Source: Eunapius fragilis
Taxonomy: Eukaryota; Porifera; Demospongiae; Spongillida; Spongillidae
Length of the DNA stretch: 64,000 nucleotides
Assembly: GCA_963681505.1 (NCBI GenBank)
Contig: OY811980.1
Coordinates: forward strand, 7,325,572 to 7,389,571
Reading direction: 5' to 3'
Shown here: positions 25,879-36,836 of the stretch, piece after piece
Layout of the letters: each line of letters begins with the position of its first letter
How positions within the stretch are numbered: the first letter of the stretch is position 1
The notes under the pieces: model-generated
What the model was told of the DNA's origin: nothing
What the model saw: only the letters and a program-made list of their open reading frames with translations
Database searches by the model: none
Made by a program: the position numbers and the translations under genes

Positions 25879-26531
25879 AATCCTTAGACCATACAATATA
25901 AATATACTGACTGTATTTCTGCATAGGTAGAACAGCATTGGGTGTGAATTTATTGTTGAAGTATATCTGTAATTGCTGCATTTAAAGTTGAAGTTGTTTG
26001 AACTTGGATTACATCGTCTGCTGCATCCGTTGGGTCTGGGACCGTGAGAATACGATTGCCCCCTGTGGATGTTTTCAATTTGGCAGTGTTAGAGCCTCAA
26101 TTGTAAATCATTTTGACCATGTTTCATGCAGTTTAACTAAAGACCAAGAAGAAATGCTGATGTTTATACTGATGGTTTCAGTTACACCGACGTTTCTCCT
26201 GGAAGCGATGTCATGCAAGTATTATCACTGCATGATTATAGAGTATTTCAGTACAAAAGGACATGCCTGGAAATTTTGTGAACGAACGGGCCTTCATAGT
26301 CTTGAATCCAGGTCATGCATATGTATGCAACGATGATCAATGGTGATCGCTTATTCAGTATGACGTCACATACAACTGGTCTGAGCAAAGTTGGTCTTTG
26401 CGCTGGAATGTCGGCAATGATCTAGTCCAATCAAATCGAGATCTAGTGTGTAATGTTCTTACTATAATTAATGTACTTACTATAATTGTATGCCTCGATC
26501 TACTTAGGAGATTGGAGCAGTTTTATTTACA
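25879..26531. other. 3' flank of gene 2, duplicated behind gene 6
   Basis: Closely matches 63295-63960. Contains the 3' UTR and an unassigned plus-strand frame (25998-26336) that is shorter in the other copy. Similarity to the gene 6 flank ends exactly where the Helitron-like palindrome begins. Confidence 0.7.
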
Positions 26532-26792
26532 CAAGTAAATAAAAACATTCTCTACGAGAAAGTTGGTGGGATATAGGATTTGATTATGACATTGGTGGTG
26601 TAAAAAGCAAGGAAACAAGGTCTTATCAGAAGGGAAAATGTCATAGTCCTATATTTAGCACATTTCTAGGGCATGTGTTGTTTGTGTGCTAAATATAGGA
26701 CTATGACATTTTCCCTTCTGATAAGACCTTGTTTCCTTGCTTTTTTCACCACCAATGTCATAATCAAATCCTATATCCCACCAACTTTCTCG
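26532..26792 (-). mobile_element. Helitron-like element f, truncated to its 3' palindrome
   Basis: Starts CAAGTAAATAAAAACATTC after host A and folds on itself; the opposite arm stops at CTTTCTCG, so the terminal 20 bp and the rest of the element are missing. Paralogous sequence at 63950-63961 reads TTTTATTTACA|TGG, giving an empty A|T target. Confidence 0.8.
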
Positions 26793-27692
26793 TTGGTATT
26801 ATTGGTATTGGATAATTGAGACGAGGATGAAGACATTAGCAAGGGGGACATGACTATATCTGTTTATTATATATATGAAGGACATCAGCCCGTTGAGAGA
26901 TGGAAATGTGTGCATGCTTGTCATGTACTGAGAACCCTCACATCCTCAGCTTGGGTCTGACCGGGATATCCGTTGCAGAGAATACATGTTGATTTTGAGG
27001 GGGCGGATTTGGTTTTGTAAACTTCTGATGCCCAACACAGAATTTTGCAACTGTTTTTTTTTTCTGGCATGCAGGCTTCCATTAAAAAATTGTATTGGCC
27101 CTAGGGAAGTCACTTTCATCAGAGAGTCGAATATGTACCATTGGTGCCATGCATAAATTACTACAGTGCTCGATTAATTTATTGGGGTCAATGAATGGAA
27201 AGATATCACACAAAGTGGCCACAGTCATGCCCAACACAATAGCTCAGAAAACAGTTGAGGAGATTTTGCGACTTCAAAATACTATGCTGTTTGTGCCAGA
27301 TGAGTCTCAAAACCCACTTAGCCTAACTAAAATTACACGCATATTACATATAGATATTCAAAAATCGTTTCTCTTTACTTTTTAGAAGCTGTGGCTTCTC
27401 ATGGAGGAATTGCCATGATTGCAAAAAGAATAATCAATAATCGCTATTTTTCCTTGGATTAAATAACTATCTCAAAAAGTTTTCGAGAAGGCAAGTTAAC
27501 ATGTTAACTTAATAAACTAACAGGTCACGCCCCAGTACAATATATTAATAAAATAACAGGAGTACAGTATATTATAACTCTCAAAATGTGCACCCATTTC
27601 CCGTCGAATAATAATGTGCGGTTACTACATTGATTACTGACAACCTTTGTATGGTAAAAGTGCATTTGTCAGTCTTTGAGATTGATGCGCGG
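26793..27692. other. Intergenic; part duplicated near 51590
   Basis: 27350-27692 matches about 51595-51917, both lying directly before a family signal-peptide exon. It therefore should include promoter sequence, but no core element stands out. The remainder has no recognisable gene. Confidence 0.4.
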
Positions 27693-27744
27693 ATGAAGTC
27701 TGTACCGTCTCTACTATTGTTGATCGCTCTGGAACAAGTGTCAG
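27693..27744 (+). CDS. Signal-peptide exon of gene 3
   Basis: ATG at 27693 encodes MKSVPSLLLLIALEQVS, then TCAG|GTACAT donor in phase 1. An upstream ATG at 27684 runs into a stop after three codons. It fits the phase-1 acceptor of module A at 31073 across a 3.3-kb intron. Confidence 0.75.
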
Positions 27745-28740
27745 GTACATGCATGGTTAATTGATGTATGATGGGGCATGCACTAGTCTATACTGAGTTT
27801 TCAGTCATGTCTGTGTCACAGACAGCAGTGTACAGGGAAAAAGAAGGAAGTACAATACATGCAAGTATATTTGGTTGGTACTTGACAGGGAATGGTAAAT
27901 TATTAATAAGGGGGAGGGTGCGAGGTCGATATATCCCGCTCATACTGGACAAGATGTACTTCTAATTAAGAAAGCAAAGAAGTAAATGACATAAACGGTT
28001 ACTTGCCTTGCTTGCCTTCAACACTTTTCCGAAATAGACATGCACGTCATATTTTTACCGTACAACTGAAAGTTTTGATGAACTTTTCATCACACAAATA
28101 TGACGGTCTTATAAAACGTTTTATTTCGGTCCCTTTGCTATATTTGAACTTTACTTCGGCAGCCTATACTCTTAAGTAGCAATACAATTGTAGGATAACC
28201 AAACCATGGGGATGAACTCTGAACTCAATCAGGTCTGTTTTTAAATCGTTCTTAAGGTTTTAAAAATCGCTTCTCCTAGCTGATTTTTTCGGGTTGACAA
28301 CGCGCCCAAAATAATTGCGACTCGGGAGTGAAATTATATAGAGACGCTGTGTTAAAAAGATGTAATTAAAAATAAAGTAACTGATATGGACCCAACTACT
28401 GCCATACTTCTTACGATGCTGCCATCAGACGGGTCTCTAGACTACTCTTACGCTAGTTTTGAGCCAATGAGATATAGCAAAATTGAATACCACTCATAAT
28501 GGAATATGCAGTAAAATATATTCTGATAGGAAAGAATAATCAGCCATTTATTTTTCTGTTTGCCCCGAAATTGTCTCGTGGATGCGGTGTTAAGTGTTAT
28601 GCTATGCCCAACACAACAGCTCAGAACCGCACGGTTACTGTAGAGATTTTGCGACATCAAGAAACTGTGTTTGAGGAGAGAGAGGGGGGGGGGGGGGGGG
28701 GGGAGGGGGGGGGGTTGAGAGGCATGGTTAAGCCATTCCA

Positions 28741-29720
28741 GCCTTAGGACATTCTACAGGCAAGCGGTCTGAAGTCTAGGAAATTACTCCAGAGAGCATT
28801 TGTAAAATATACCAGGCATGATCCCCAGCATCATCAGGACCAGCTACTCCGTCAGAACTTAAATTGCATGATGATACAGGTGATAGTGAAATATTCCCAC
28901 GTGTCACTCAGCTCAGCTGGTACCAATGTCCGAGATGGCATTCATGGCCATGTAAGTAAAACTGCTCCAACCCAATAAGAACATTGAGAAATATGTGCAT
29001 GCTTGCTTTACATGTCAAGAGATGAAAGCTACTGAGAACCCTTAAATCCTTGTCAGGTCTGGAATATACAGGTTGATTTAGAAGGGGCTATATATCATAG
29101 TTGGGTGATTGCAGCGTAAGAGGTACAGATTTTTAATTCCTTCTTGGTCGTTACGAAAAAAATGCGTTAAAGTTAGGGAAAATTGGTGGGGTGGACACAC
29201 CGGGCGAAAACCTTGCATAATACTCAACATCTGGAGCAAACTGAAAACTGGATGTTAAATTTCTCCGATCAGAATCGCGCTTGGTTTTTGAGCTGCTATT
29301 TCACGGCTGCATATACCATGATCAGTGATATTCCAATCTCAAACAGACACACCATGGTTATGCTTATACTTGAGATGCCCAACACAGAATTTTTTTTGGC
29401 AGGTATACTGCATGCTGCCATAAATTGTGTCAGATATAATGGCCAATGGAAGCCATGCACGTTCAATAGTATCCCATAAAAAATTACATGCAGCAGGTTG
29501 GTGGGGTCAATAAATAGAAATAGATTTTATGCTTTTAGTTATACTCACTCAAAGTGGCCAGAAGTATTTGAGATGTGGGCCCAACACAACAGCTCAGAAA
29601 ACAGTTGAGAATTTGTGACAGGGATTATCGACATACTAACTGCAAGTGGTCATCTAATGGCCACAATTGACAGAAGCAATGTAAGTGCTAAGCTCCACTC
29701 ATTGCACTGCAGCCCCTCCC
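28741..29720. other. Partial third copy of the duplicated upstream block
   Basis: Matches 17640-18910 and 49450-51120. It lies inside intron 1 of gene 3. An uninterrupted Helitron target is seen at about 29060. The G-rich stretch just before it (28685-28715) is a broken G homopolymer. Confidence 0.7.
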
Positions 29721-30438
29721 GCCCCAGGAGCCAACGCTTTTTGCATCATTAGCTTCGACAATAAAACATGATGATGTATAGGTTGCATTTAAACTATAGT
29801 CAGGTTAGAAAGTACTTCATTTCACATATGGGGCATCAAATTATTGATAAGAGATTCTGATTCCTATAGGTACTTTACAACTTTTTCTTTCTTACGCACT
29901 TGGATATGAATTCCTAATTACGCGTATATTTCATTTGTACGCGGCGCTCGTTTCTGTTATTGCGTTAGGTCCATATATGGGATCGTGGACCTCATGTATT
30001 TATTCCATATTCTAAGAGACACCTATGCCCTCTACAATTAGTCCCTCCATCATGGAGTTACAGTGGCCCGAATTGCGCTCATTTAGTGGTACATTTTAAT
30101 TGCTCGCGTCAACGTCGATGCTCCTTCCTGGAGTATGTGGTAGGTCCCTTCAGCTGCCACGACCACATATGTTTTGGTGCAAGCATAATTTATTTCTTCA
30201 AAGCCCATGCTATATAATGCTGGGAAACAAAGGTTTCAACACAGCAACAGCAACATATATATGTATGACACGATATGTATGAATGAATACTTTGCTTACT
30301 CGAACATTCTAATTTATTGTTGGCAAATTAGGTCAACATCAATTTCAATGAAGTGGTTAATGCGAGGGTTTTAATACATGGTATACTTTTATTCACGTTA
30401 ATTTATTCATGATCGACTGGTAGTGGGGTACCTAGGAC

Positions 30439-30439
<1 letters not shown>

Positions 30440-30475
<36 letters not shown>
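30440..30475. repeat. 36-base C homopolymer followed by a MITE-like end
   Basis: An unbroken C run, then GGTATCCGCCTCTG, which resembles the inverted-repeat end of the MITE at 33349-33642. Confidence 0.85.
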
Positions 30476-30480
<5 letters not shown>

Positions 30481-30630
30481 CCGCCTCTGTAAAGGAGAGT
30501 GGGTAGGAGGCGGCTCTCCTTGCTGGGAGGGGCATTGTAAGCTAAGGACTGAGTTTTCAACCGTGCTTTAAATTGTTCGACATTAATTACTTCATAACTT
30601 ATACATGTTTAAAACCATGGCAGGCACACC

Positions 30631-30787
30631 TGGCCAGCTTATGAAGGACAGACCTAGTCCCCAGGCCAGCTTAGAGGGACAGCCCTAGTCCCCAGGCCAG
30701 CTTATAGGGACAGCCATAGTCCCCAGGCCAGCTTATAGGGACAGCCCTAGTCCCCAGGCCAGCTTATAGGGACAGCCCTAGTCAGTA
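30631..30787. repeat. 31-bp minisatellite in intron 1 of gene 3
   Basis: About five copies of the same 31-bp unit as at 19895-20215, about 290 bp before module A. Confidence 0.9.
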
Positions 30788-32166
30788 GCACAATCTCTTT
30801 CCCTAGATCAGTATCACTAACAGTTGGGATATACCATTACCTCCTCATAGTACAATATCCCAAGCCTTAACCCTTCAAGTGCCAGCCATGATACCAAGGA
30901 AATGGTGGAATCAGGCTAGATGAGGCTATACAATACAAAAAAGGCATCACAAAAACAATTGTGTGTTTTTTGGGTGGTGAGTCAATGGGAACAGAGTAAA
31001 CAGTTCACTCCTCCCCTCACTCCTAACAATGATGATGTCCACCTGTGCTTGGCATCACTATATCCCACACAGGCAAGACTGCTGGGGTCACATGGAATGG
31101 CATGACCGTAGCCAACAACAGTCTGGTGACCCTGGCAGTGGTCCTGCAGAGAGTGAGTGTGGTATCTGGATCATTGTTTCCTCTGGTGTGTGAGGGTATA
31201 ACAGGTGGACAGTGGTATCAACCAAATGGAGTCCTGTTTCCACTAGCAACACCAGACCCTGTAACCATCCCTGGAGGGTTGGGTCAACGAAATGTGTCAG
31301 TAGGAGTAGAGCTGTATCGCGGAACTGCTTCTGTCTTCCCACATGGTGTTCAATGTTGTACCAATACCACCATCACACTCTGTGTTGGAATATACACTGA
31401 TCTCACACTAGCAGCATCTGTACCAATAGCCCCTACTAGCTATGTTCTCTCTGTAGCAGCCACTTGTCAGTAGAGAGGAAAGTACATCACATGTGTTATG
31501 GAAGTGTTGACTCTCCCACAGATGGTCCTAACATCACAGGAGGTGTCCAGTTTCAGCTGTTAACACCTACAAATGTTAATCCACCAGTGTTCCAGTTGAC
31601 CTGCACCAGCACTAGTTCTCCTCCTACAACTGTGCAGTGGACCATCAATAGAAGTCCAGTGAATGGTTGTAACTATGCTTCCTCTCGGATAGTGACAGAT
31701 CGACCAACATCTTCTTACAACAACACCCTGACTGTGACTGGGAGAGCACCTGGGATGTACACATGCAATGTCACCACTACCTGCTCACCAGCGTGTGGAG
31801 GTACAGGGTTTACTCTCAATCCAAAATCCACTACCTCCTCCCTCAGTGTATCAGGAAGTACTGCCTATGAAGAGTGTCTTGTACCTATAGACATGTACCT
31901 CTATACAGGTCCTCCTGCCCCACCAACTGGTGTCACTGCTGTGCAGTCTGGTCCCACATCTGTCAGTGTCTCTTGGACTGCACCAACCTCAGGTGGTCCA
32001 GTGAGCAGATATGATATCTACTATGTGGCTAATGGAGTCCCAAGTACAAGTGGTGGTTCAACCACTTCTACCTCTTATGTCCTAACCAACCTTCAAGTTG
32101 GGGTTCAGTACAACATCTCTGTCATAGCTGTGGGCACTTATATGCCATCTCTGAGTGCTGGTGTCA

Positions 32167-32828
32167 CAAGTATATAAAAACATTCTCTACGAGAAAGTTG
32201 GTGGGATATAGGATTTGATTATGACATTGGTGGTGTAAAAAGCAAGGAAACAAGGTCTTATCAGAAGGGAAAATGTCATAGTCCTATATTTAGCACATTT
32301 CTAGGGCATGTGTTGTTTGTGTGCTAAACATAGGACTGTGACATTTTCCCTTCTGATAAGACCTTGTTTCCTTGCTTTTTACACCACCAATGTCATAATC
32401 AAATCCTATATCCCACCAACTTTCTCGTAGAGAATGTTTTTATTTACTTGTTTTCTTAATTTTTTTTTCATATATTATATAAAAGCGAGTCCTCCAGCCG
32501 ATTCTGAAGCTATTGGTGAAATTTTCATCGCTTAGAAATGTTCCTGTCCTGAGTTATGAGTTGCCAAGAAGAAGGAGGAGAAGAAGAATAAGAAGACGAC
32601 CCGCCCCTTGTTCCGAGACTGGGTACGAGGACGGGCAGTACACTCTTGTTCTCAACAACCACGCGGTTCAGCGACATGAAACAAAAATGAAACTACTCAT
32701 TTTTGACTTCTAGATCGATTGCTAAAACAAGCTATCGTCGGGAGTGTTGTTACAGACGGGTCGCGTTTTTTAATGACATTCATAGTCGGGGTCAAATCCT
32801 ATATAGAAGTTTCTAACGAAACTTCCGA
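32167..32828 (-). mobile_element. Helitron-like element a, inside the module C exon of gene 3
   Basis: 662 bp. In element orientation (minus) it starts TC at 32828 with the stem GGAAGTTTC / GAAACTTCC and loop GTTA, and ends CTTG at 32167. The host reads GGTGTCA|TACTGACT when it is removed, exactly as in genes 5 and 6: insertion at A^T on the minus strand, no duplication. The 3' palindrome is 32167-32450. Most of the interior seen in copy d is deleted. Confidence 0.85.
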
Positions 32829-33348
32829 TACTGACTCTGAGTGAGTCATCATATTATAGTTATGGTACTTAATCATTACCCTCTCCCTCCTCTCCCATAC
32901 CATTATCCCCCTCACCAATGGTAGCACAGATCACCCCAACATCCATCACTGTCATGTGGTCACAGGCTTCTGGAGAGATAGGTACTACCTACACCCTCTC
33001 CTACACCTACCAGGGACCATGTGCTGGTGGCGGTGGCGGTGGTGGGAATGTGTCCAATGGCACTACTACCCAGTACACCATCACTGGACTGCAGGAGTTC
33101 AGTCCCTACACCATCACCCTCACTGCCACCAATGGTGGAGGGATTAGCCCTCCGGCTAGTGTGATGGTCAACACCTCCTCTGCAGGTGAGTGAACAACCT
33201 AATCTCAAGATGGCTGACCCCCTTCTCTCCCCAACAGCTCCCTCTGCTCCTCCTAACAGCCTCACTGAAGTGAACAAGACCTACTCCACTGTCACAATCA
33301 GTTGAGGGGAAGTTCCCTGTGTGGACCAGAACAGTGTGATAGTGGGGT

Positions 33349-33642
33349 CAGGGGCGGATCCAGGATTTCAGAAAAGGGGGGGTTGCTAATTAATATTCAT
33401 GAAGCGGGGGAGGGGGTCTGGGGCGGAGCCCCAGCCGCCAACGCTTTTTTATTATATCATGCGCACAACACTACATAATACTGCCTTGCCATTTGTTTGC
33501 TCGCAGAGCTGCAGTTGTATTACGAATTTCAGCCATCTTTACTTCGCAATAATTCTTAATTGTTACTAATGATAATTATTCATTACGGGTTTGAAAGGGG
33601 GGGTTGCAACCCCCCCAACCCCCCCCCCTGGATCCGCCTCTG
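33349..33642. mobile_element. 294-bp MITE in an FN3 exon of gene 3
   Basis: Imperfect terminal inverted repeats CAGGGGCGGATCCAGG and CCTGGATCCGCCTCTG, flanked by GGGGT on both sides (33344-33348, 33643-33647). The paralogous exon of gene 5 (about 56181-56190) has no insertion. The G-rich interior includes GGGGGGGTTGCAACCCCCCC. The TIR resembles hAT-like MITEs, but a 5-bp duplication is short for hAT, so superfamily is open. Confidence 0.85.
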
Positions 33643-33884
33643 GGGGTACAGTGTTCTCTATGGACCTGTGACCAGAGGTGTGAGAGGGACAGTAGCTACC
33701 TCTGGGAGGGCAGTGACTGTGACTGGACTGGCTCCTTATACCAACTACTCCATTGAGGTGTCAGCAGTCAACAGTGATGGAGCCATGGGCCCTTATACCT
33801 CTCCTCTCTTTGTGGTAACTGAGCAAAGTGGTAAGTGTGAGGTGGATGAGTATTGAAGAGGTGAATTATATGTCTCCACACTAG

Positions 33885-34995
33885 CCCTTGGTCCAGTGAG
33901 TGGACTACAAGCCTTCAACAATACCTTCGCAACCATCACACTCACATGGCTACCCCCTCCTACCCCCAATGGGGTGATCATCATGTATCAGGTGACCTAC
34001 TCCACCAATGGAATAGTCAACACAAACACACCCCCAGTGACAATAACAGGACTGGTACCAAGGACCACCTACACCTTCTCTGTCGTTGGTTACACTATCA
34101 CAGGACCAGGGACACCACAACAAGTACAGACCAGTACTGCAGCTACACGTGAGTGTACAGCTGTTACTGTATCTTACATTTGTTCACTCATACACCTGCA
34201 TGATGCTTTAATGTTGTACCCTTCAGCCAATGTGACAGGAGTGATGGTAGTAGCCACCAACACAACATCTGTCAGAGTGTCCTGGCTGGCTGTCCAGTGG
34301 CTCCCTCAAGATGGCATCCTTACAGGGTACACTGTATATTATCGTTTTCTTCCCAACACTTCAAAGAGGCAGTCGGGTGGGTACATCAGTCAGACCTTCC
34401 CACCAACCACCACCTCTGGGGACATCACCAACCTCAATCCTAATGGAGTGTACCGGTTTAGTGTGGTAGCCATGGTGACCATTGCAAGGCAGTCATACAA
34501 TAGAGACATCCCATTATCAGGAAGTGACACACCCACCATCACACAAGGTTAGGACTATCTCTTGGCAATATCACAAACTAATGACATGTGATGTTGAAGG
34601 TACCCCAAACAATATGTGCAATTCATACTCTGGAGGTGTGCTTGCTGGCTCACTTATAGCTGAGTTTGTTATCCTTGTGGTTGTCACGGTGATCATTTTG
34701 GTTGTGGTGGAGTACTATAGGTGGAAACAAAGGTGTGGTCTCTATTTAGAATCTATTAATTTGTGCTAATACTTTTTCTGACACTGATCAATCACAGTAA
34801 GACATTCATTACATGGTCAAAAAGTGAATATTCTAACACTCGGTAAACAGTCTGAACCAATACATACATCTTTCTCATGTTTGAACCAATACATACATCT
34901 CTCTCAGTGATGGCATCACCATGAAGTCATGTGAGGCATATGATGAAATAAGACCAGGTGGACAGGACAGCTATGAAGTGGTTGGACACAACTAA
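33885..34995 (+). CDS. Gene 3 3' exons: two FN3, membrane helix, ITAM-like tail
   Basis: Exons 33885-34148 and 34227-34547 encode two FN3 domains. 34600-34732 encodes a short stalk and membrane helix (SLIAEFVILVVVTVIILVVV) ending YYRWKQ. 34908-34995 encodes a 29-residue tail with YDEIRPGGQDSYEVV and stop TAA. All frames and GT-AG sites are intact, in contrast to the exons upstream. YxxI followed seven residues later by YxxV approaches the ITAM consensus (YxxL/I, 6-8 residues, YxxL/I), so Src-family phosphorylation and SH2 recruitment are plausible but unproven. This part could still be expressed by splicing to other phase-1 exons. Confidence 0.8.
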
Positions 34996-35411
34996 AGCAG
35001 AACACACAGTTATATTTATATAAAAGTGCCAAAGGTCTTGCTAAGCATTAATTGTAGTACTAGGACATTAGTTAGTTAACTATGTTTGCAGATGTACTTC
35101 TCTGATGTCATAGCAAAGATGTAAACTTTACATGTAGGCATTGCATGAGCTGGTAGCAAAACCATCTGGATACCAATTGATGAGACTTCCCAGTTCAGCA
35201 CTACCCTCCTCCAATCAACATGAACACAAATAGATTCTAAACGGAGACCACATCTTTGTTTGGAGACCTATACATTTTTCAGGCACTAACAGTATTGTTT
35301 GTACCTGCAAAAAGATCACACATGCTTAGTATTGTGATGAGCATACTCATCACAATTCACACACATCACACACATCACACACATCACACACATCACACAC
35401 ATCACACAACT
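34996..35411. repeat. Gene 3 3' flank and CACATCACA microsatellite
   Basis: The 3' flank of gene 3, then at about 35355-35408 five to six copies of a 9-bp ACACATCAC repeat. The repeat abuts directly on the middle of module A of the next locus. Confidence 0.7.
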
Positions 35412-36351
35412 TCACTAGCAACACCAGACCCTGTAACCACCCCTGGAGGGTTGGGTCAACGAAATGTGTCACGAGGAGTAGAGCTGTATCGTGGAACTCC
35501 TTCTGTCTTTCCACATGGTGTTCAATGTTGTACCAATACCACCATCACACTCTGTGTTGGAATGTACACTGATCTCACACTAGCTAATGCATCAGGCATA
35601 GCTACATCAGGCACTATGGGCTATACTCTCTCTGTAGCAGCCACTTGTAAGTAGAGAGGAAAGTACATCACATGTGTTATGGAAGTGTTGACTCTCCCAC
35701 AGATGGTCCTAACATCACAGGAGGTGTCCAGTTTCAGCTGTTGACACCTACAAATGTTGTTCCACCAGTGTTCCAGTTGACCTGCACCAGCACTAGTTCT
35801 CCTCCTACAACTGTGCAGTGGACCATCAATGGAAGTCCAGTGAATGGTGGTAACTATGCTTCCTCTCAGATAGTGACAGATTGACCAACATCTACTTACA
35901 ACAACACCCTGACTGTGACTGGGAGAGCACCTGGGATGTACACATGCACTGTCACCACTGTCACCTATATCTGCACAGCAAACTTGTGTACAAAAAATGG
36001 GCCTACTAACAATTCAAGATCCACTACCTCATCCCTCAGTGTATCAGGTAAGTACTGCCTATGAAGAGTGTCTTGTACCTATAGATATGTACCTCTATAC
36101 AGGTCCTCCTGCCCCACCCACTGGTGTCACTCCTGTGCAATCTGGTCCCACATCTGTCAGTGTCTAATGGACTGCACCAACCTCAGGTGGTCCAGTGAGC
36201 AGATATGATATCTACTATGTGACTAATGGAGTCTCAAGTACAAGTGGTGGTTCAACCACTTCTACCTCTTATGTCCTAACCAACCTTCAAGTTGGGGTTC
36301 AGTACAACATCTCTGTCATAGCTGTGGGCACATCTATGCCAGCTCTGAGTG
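35412..36351 (+). pseudogene. Broken A-B-C ectodomain in front of the phosphatase
   Basis: Module A survives only from ACTAGCAACACC to 35646; its first half is replaced by the microsatellite. Module B 35703-36047 (345 nt) has TGA at 35882-35884 where paralogues have CGA. Module C 36103-36351 (249 nt) has TAA at 36165-36167 where paralogues have CTT. Splice sites are intact, and C ends with the same shortened AGTG|GTATGT junction as gene 4. As read, this ectodomain cannot be translated through. Confidence 0.85.
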
Positions 36352-36836
36352 GTATGTTCTATTAACCATGTTGGCTAGCTGAAGTAAATGTTAATGTAAT
36401 GGCACATGGTGTACAGGATGATGCCCTGGGGGCGGGGCAGGGTTATTTGTGTTGTGGAATAACAGAAGTAATTCATGATTATAATTTATGTGTGATGATG
36501 GAAGTGTGGATGTGAATGTTTTTAACATTAGGATGTTGAGTTAGGGCGCTGCTTAAGGGTATGCTTAATATTATACAGCAAATACAGTTACTCAGTACAC
36601 GGAAACGTCTCAACCTAACTCTTGTCCAGCTAGTCACGTGACAACCTTTACGTCAGTCAATTAACTCCACTACAAGTTACATATTTGAAGATGTGTTGTC
36701 CCTTATGAGATATGACTCCATATTTCTCAACTGCTGATGACCACCTTGCATATCCCAGTATACCTCTGCTTATCCCTGCCTATCCTTAAATAAGCCTAAT
36801 TCATTTTGATCTGGTATTTCTGTATGTCCACCACAG

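Larger units (their letters stand above)
31073..33830 (+). pseudogene. Gene 3 ectodomain: A, B, C and two FN3 exons with several lesions
   Basis: Module A 31073-31465 is open (393 nt) but has a weak donor GTCAGT. Module B begins at 31522. Its donor has lost one base (TCAG|GAAGTACTG in place of GGTAAGT), so B reads through a 54-nt former intron into module C without a stop. Module C (31909 to 32166, resuming at 32829-32840) is split by Helitron-like element a. The next FN3 exon (about 32898-33185) has lost the G of its AG acceptor. The following FN3 exon (33238-33830) has TGA at 33303 and a MITE at 33349-33642. FN3 residues around these lesions are otherwise well preserved, so decay is recent. 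An allele or assembly effect cannot be excluded. Confidence 0.8.

Noticed and set aside
32513..32713. Arg-rich 66-codon frame, repeated at 53386-53583
   Set aside because: It is the antisense of the 5' region of the Helitron-like elements (the TTC microsatellite read backwards), so it repeats with the element and not as a gene.
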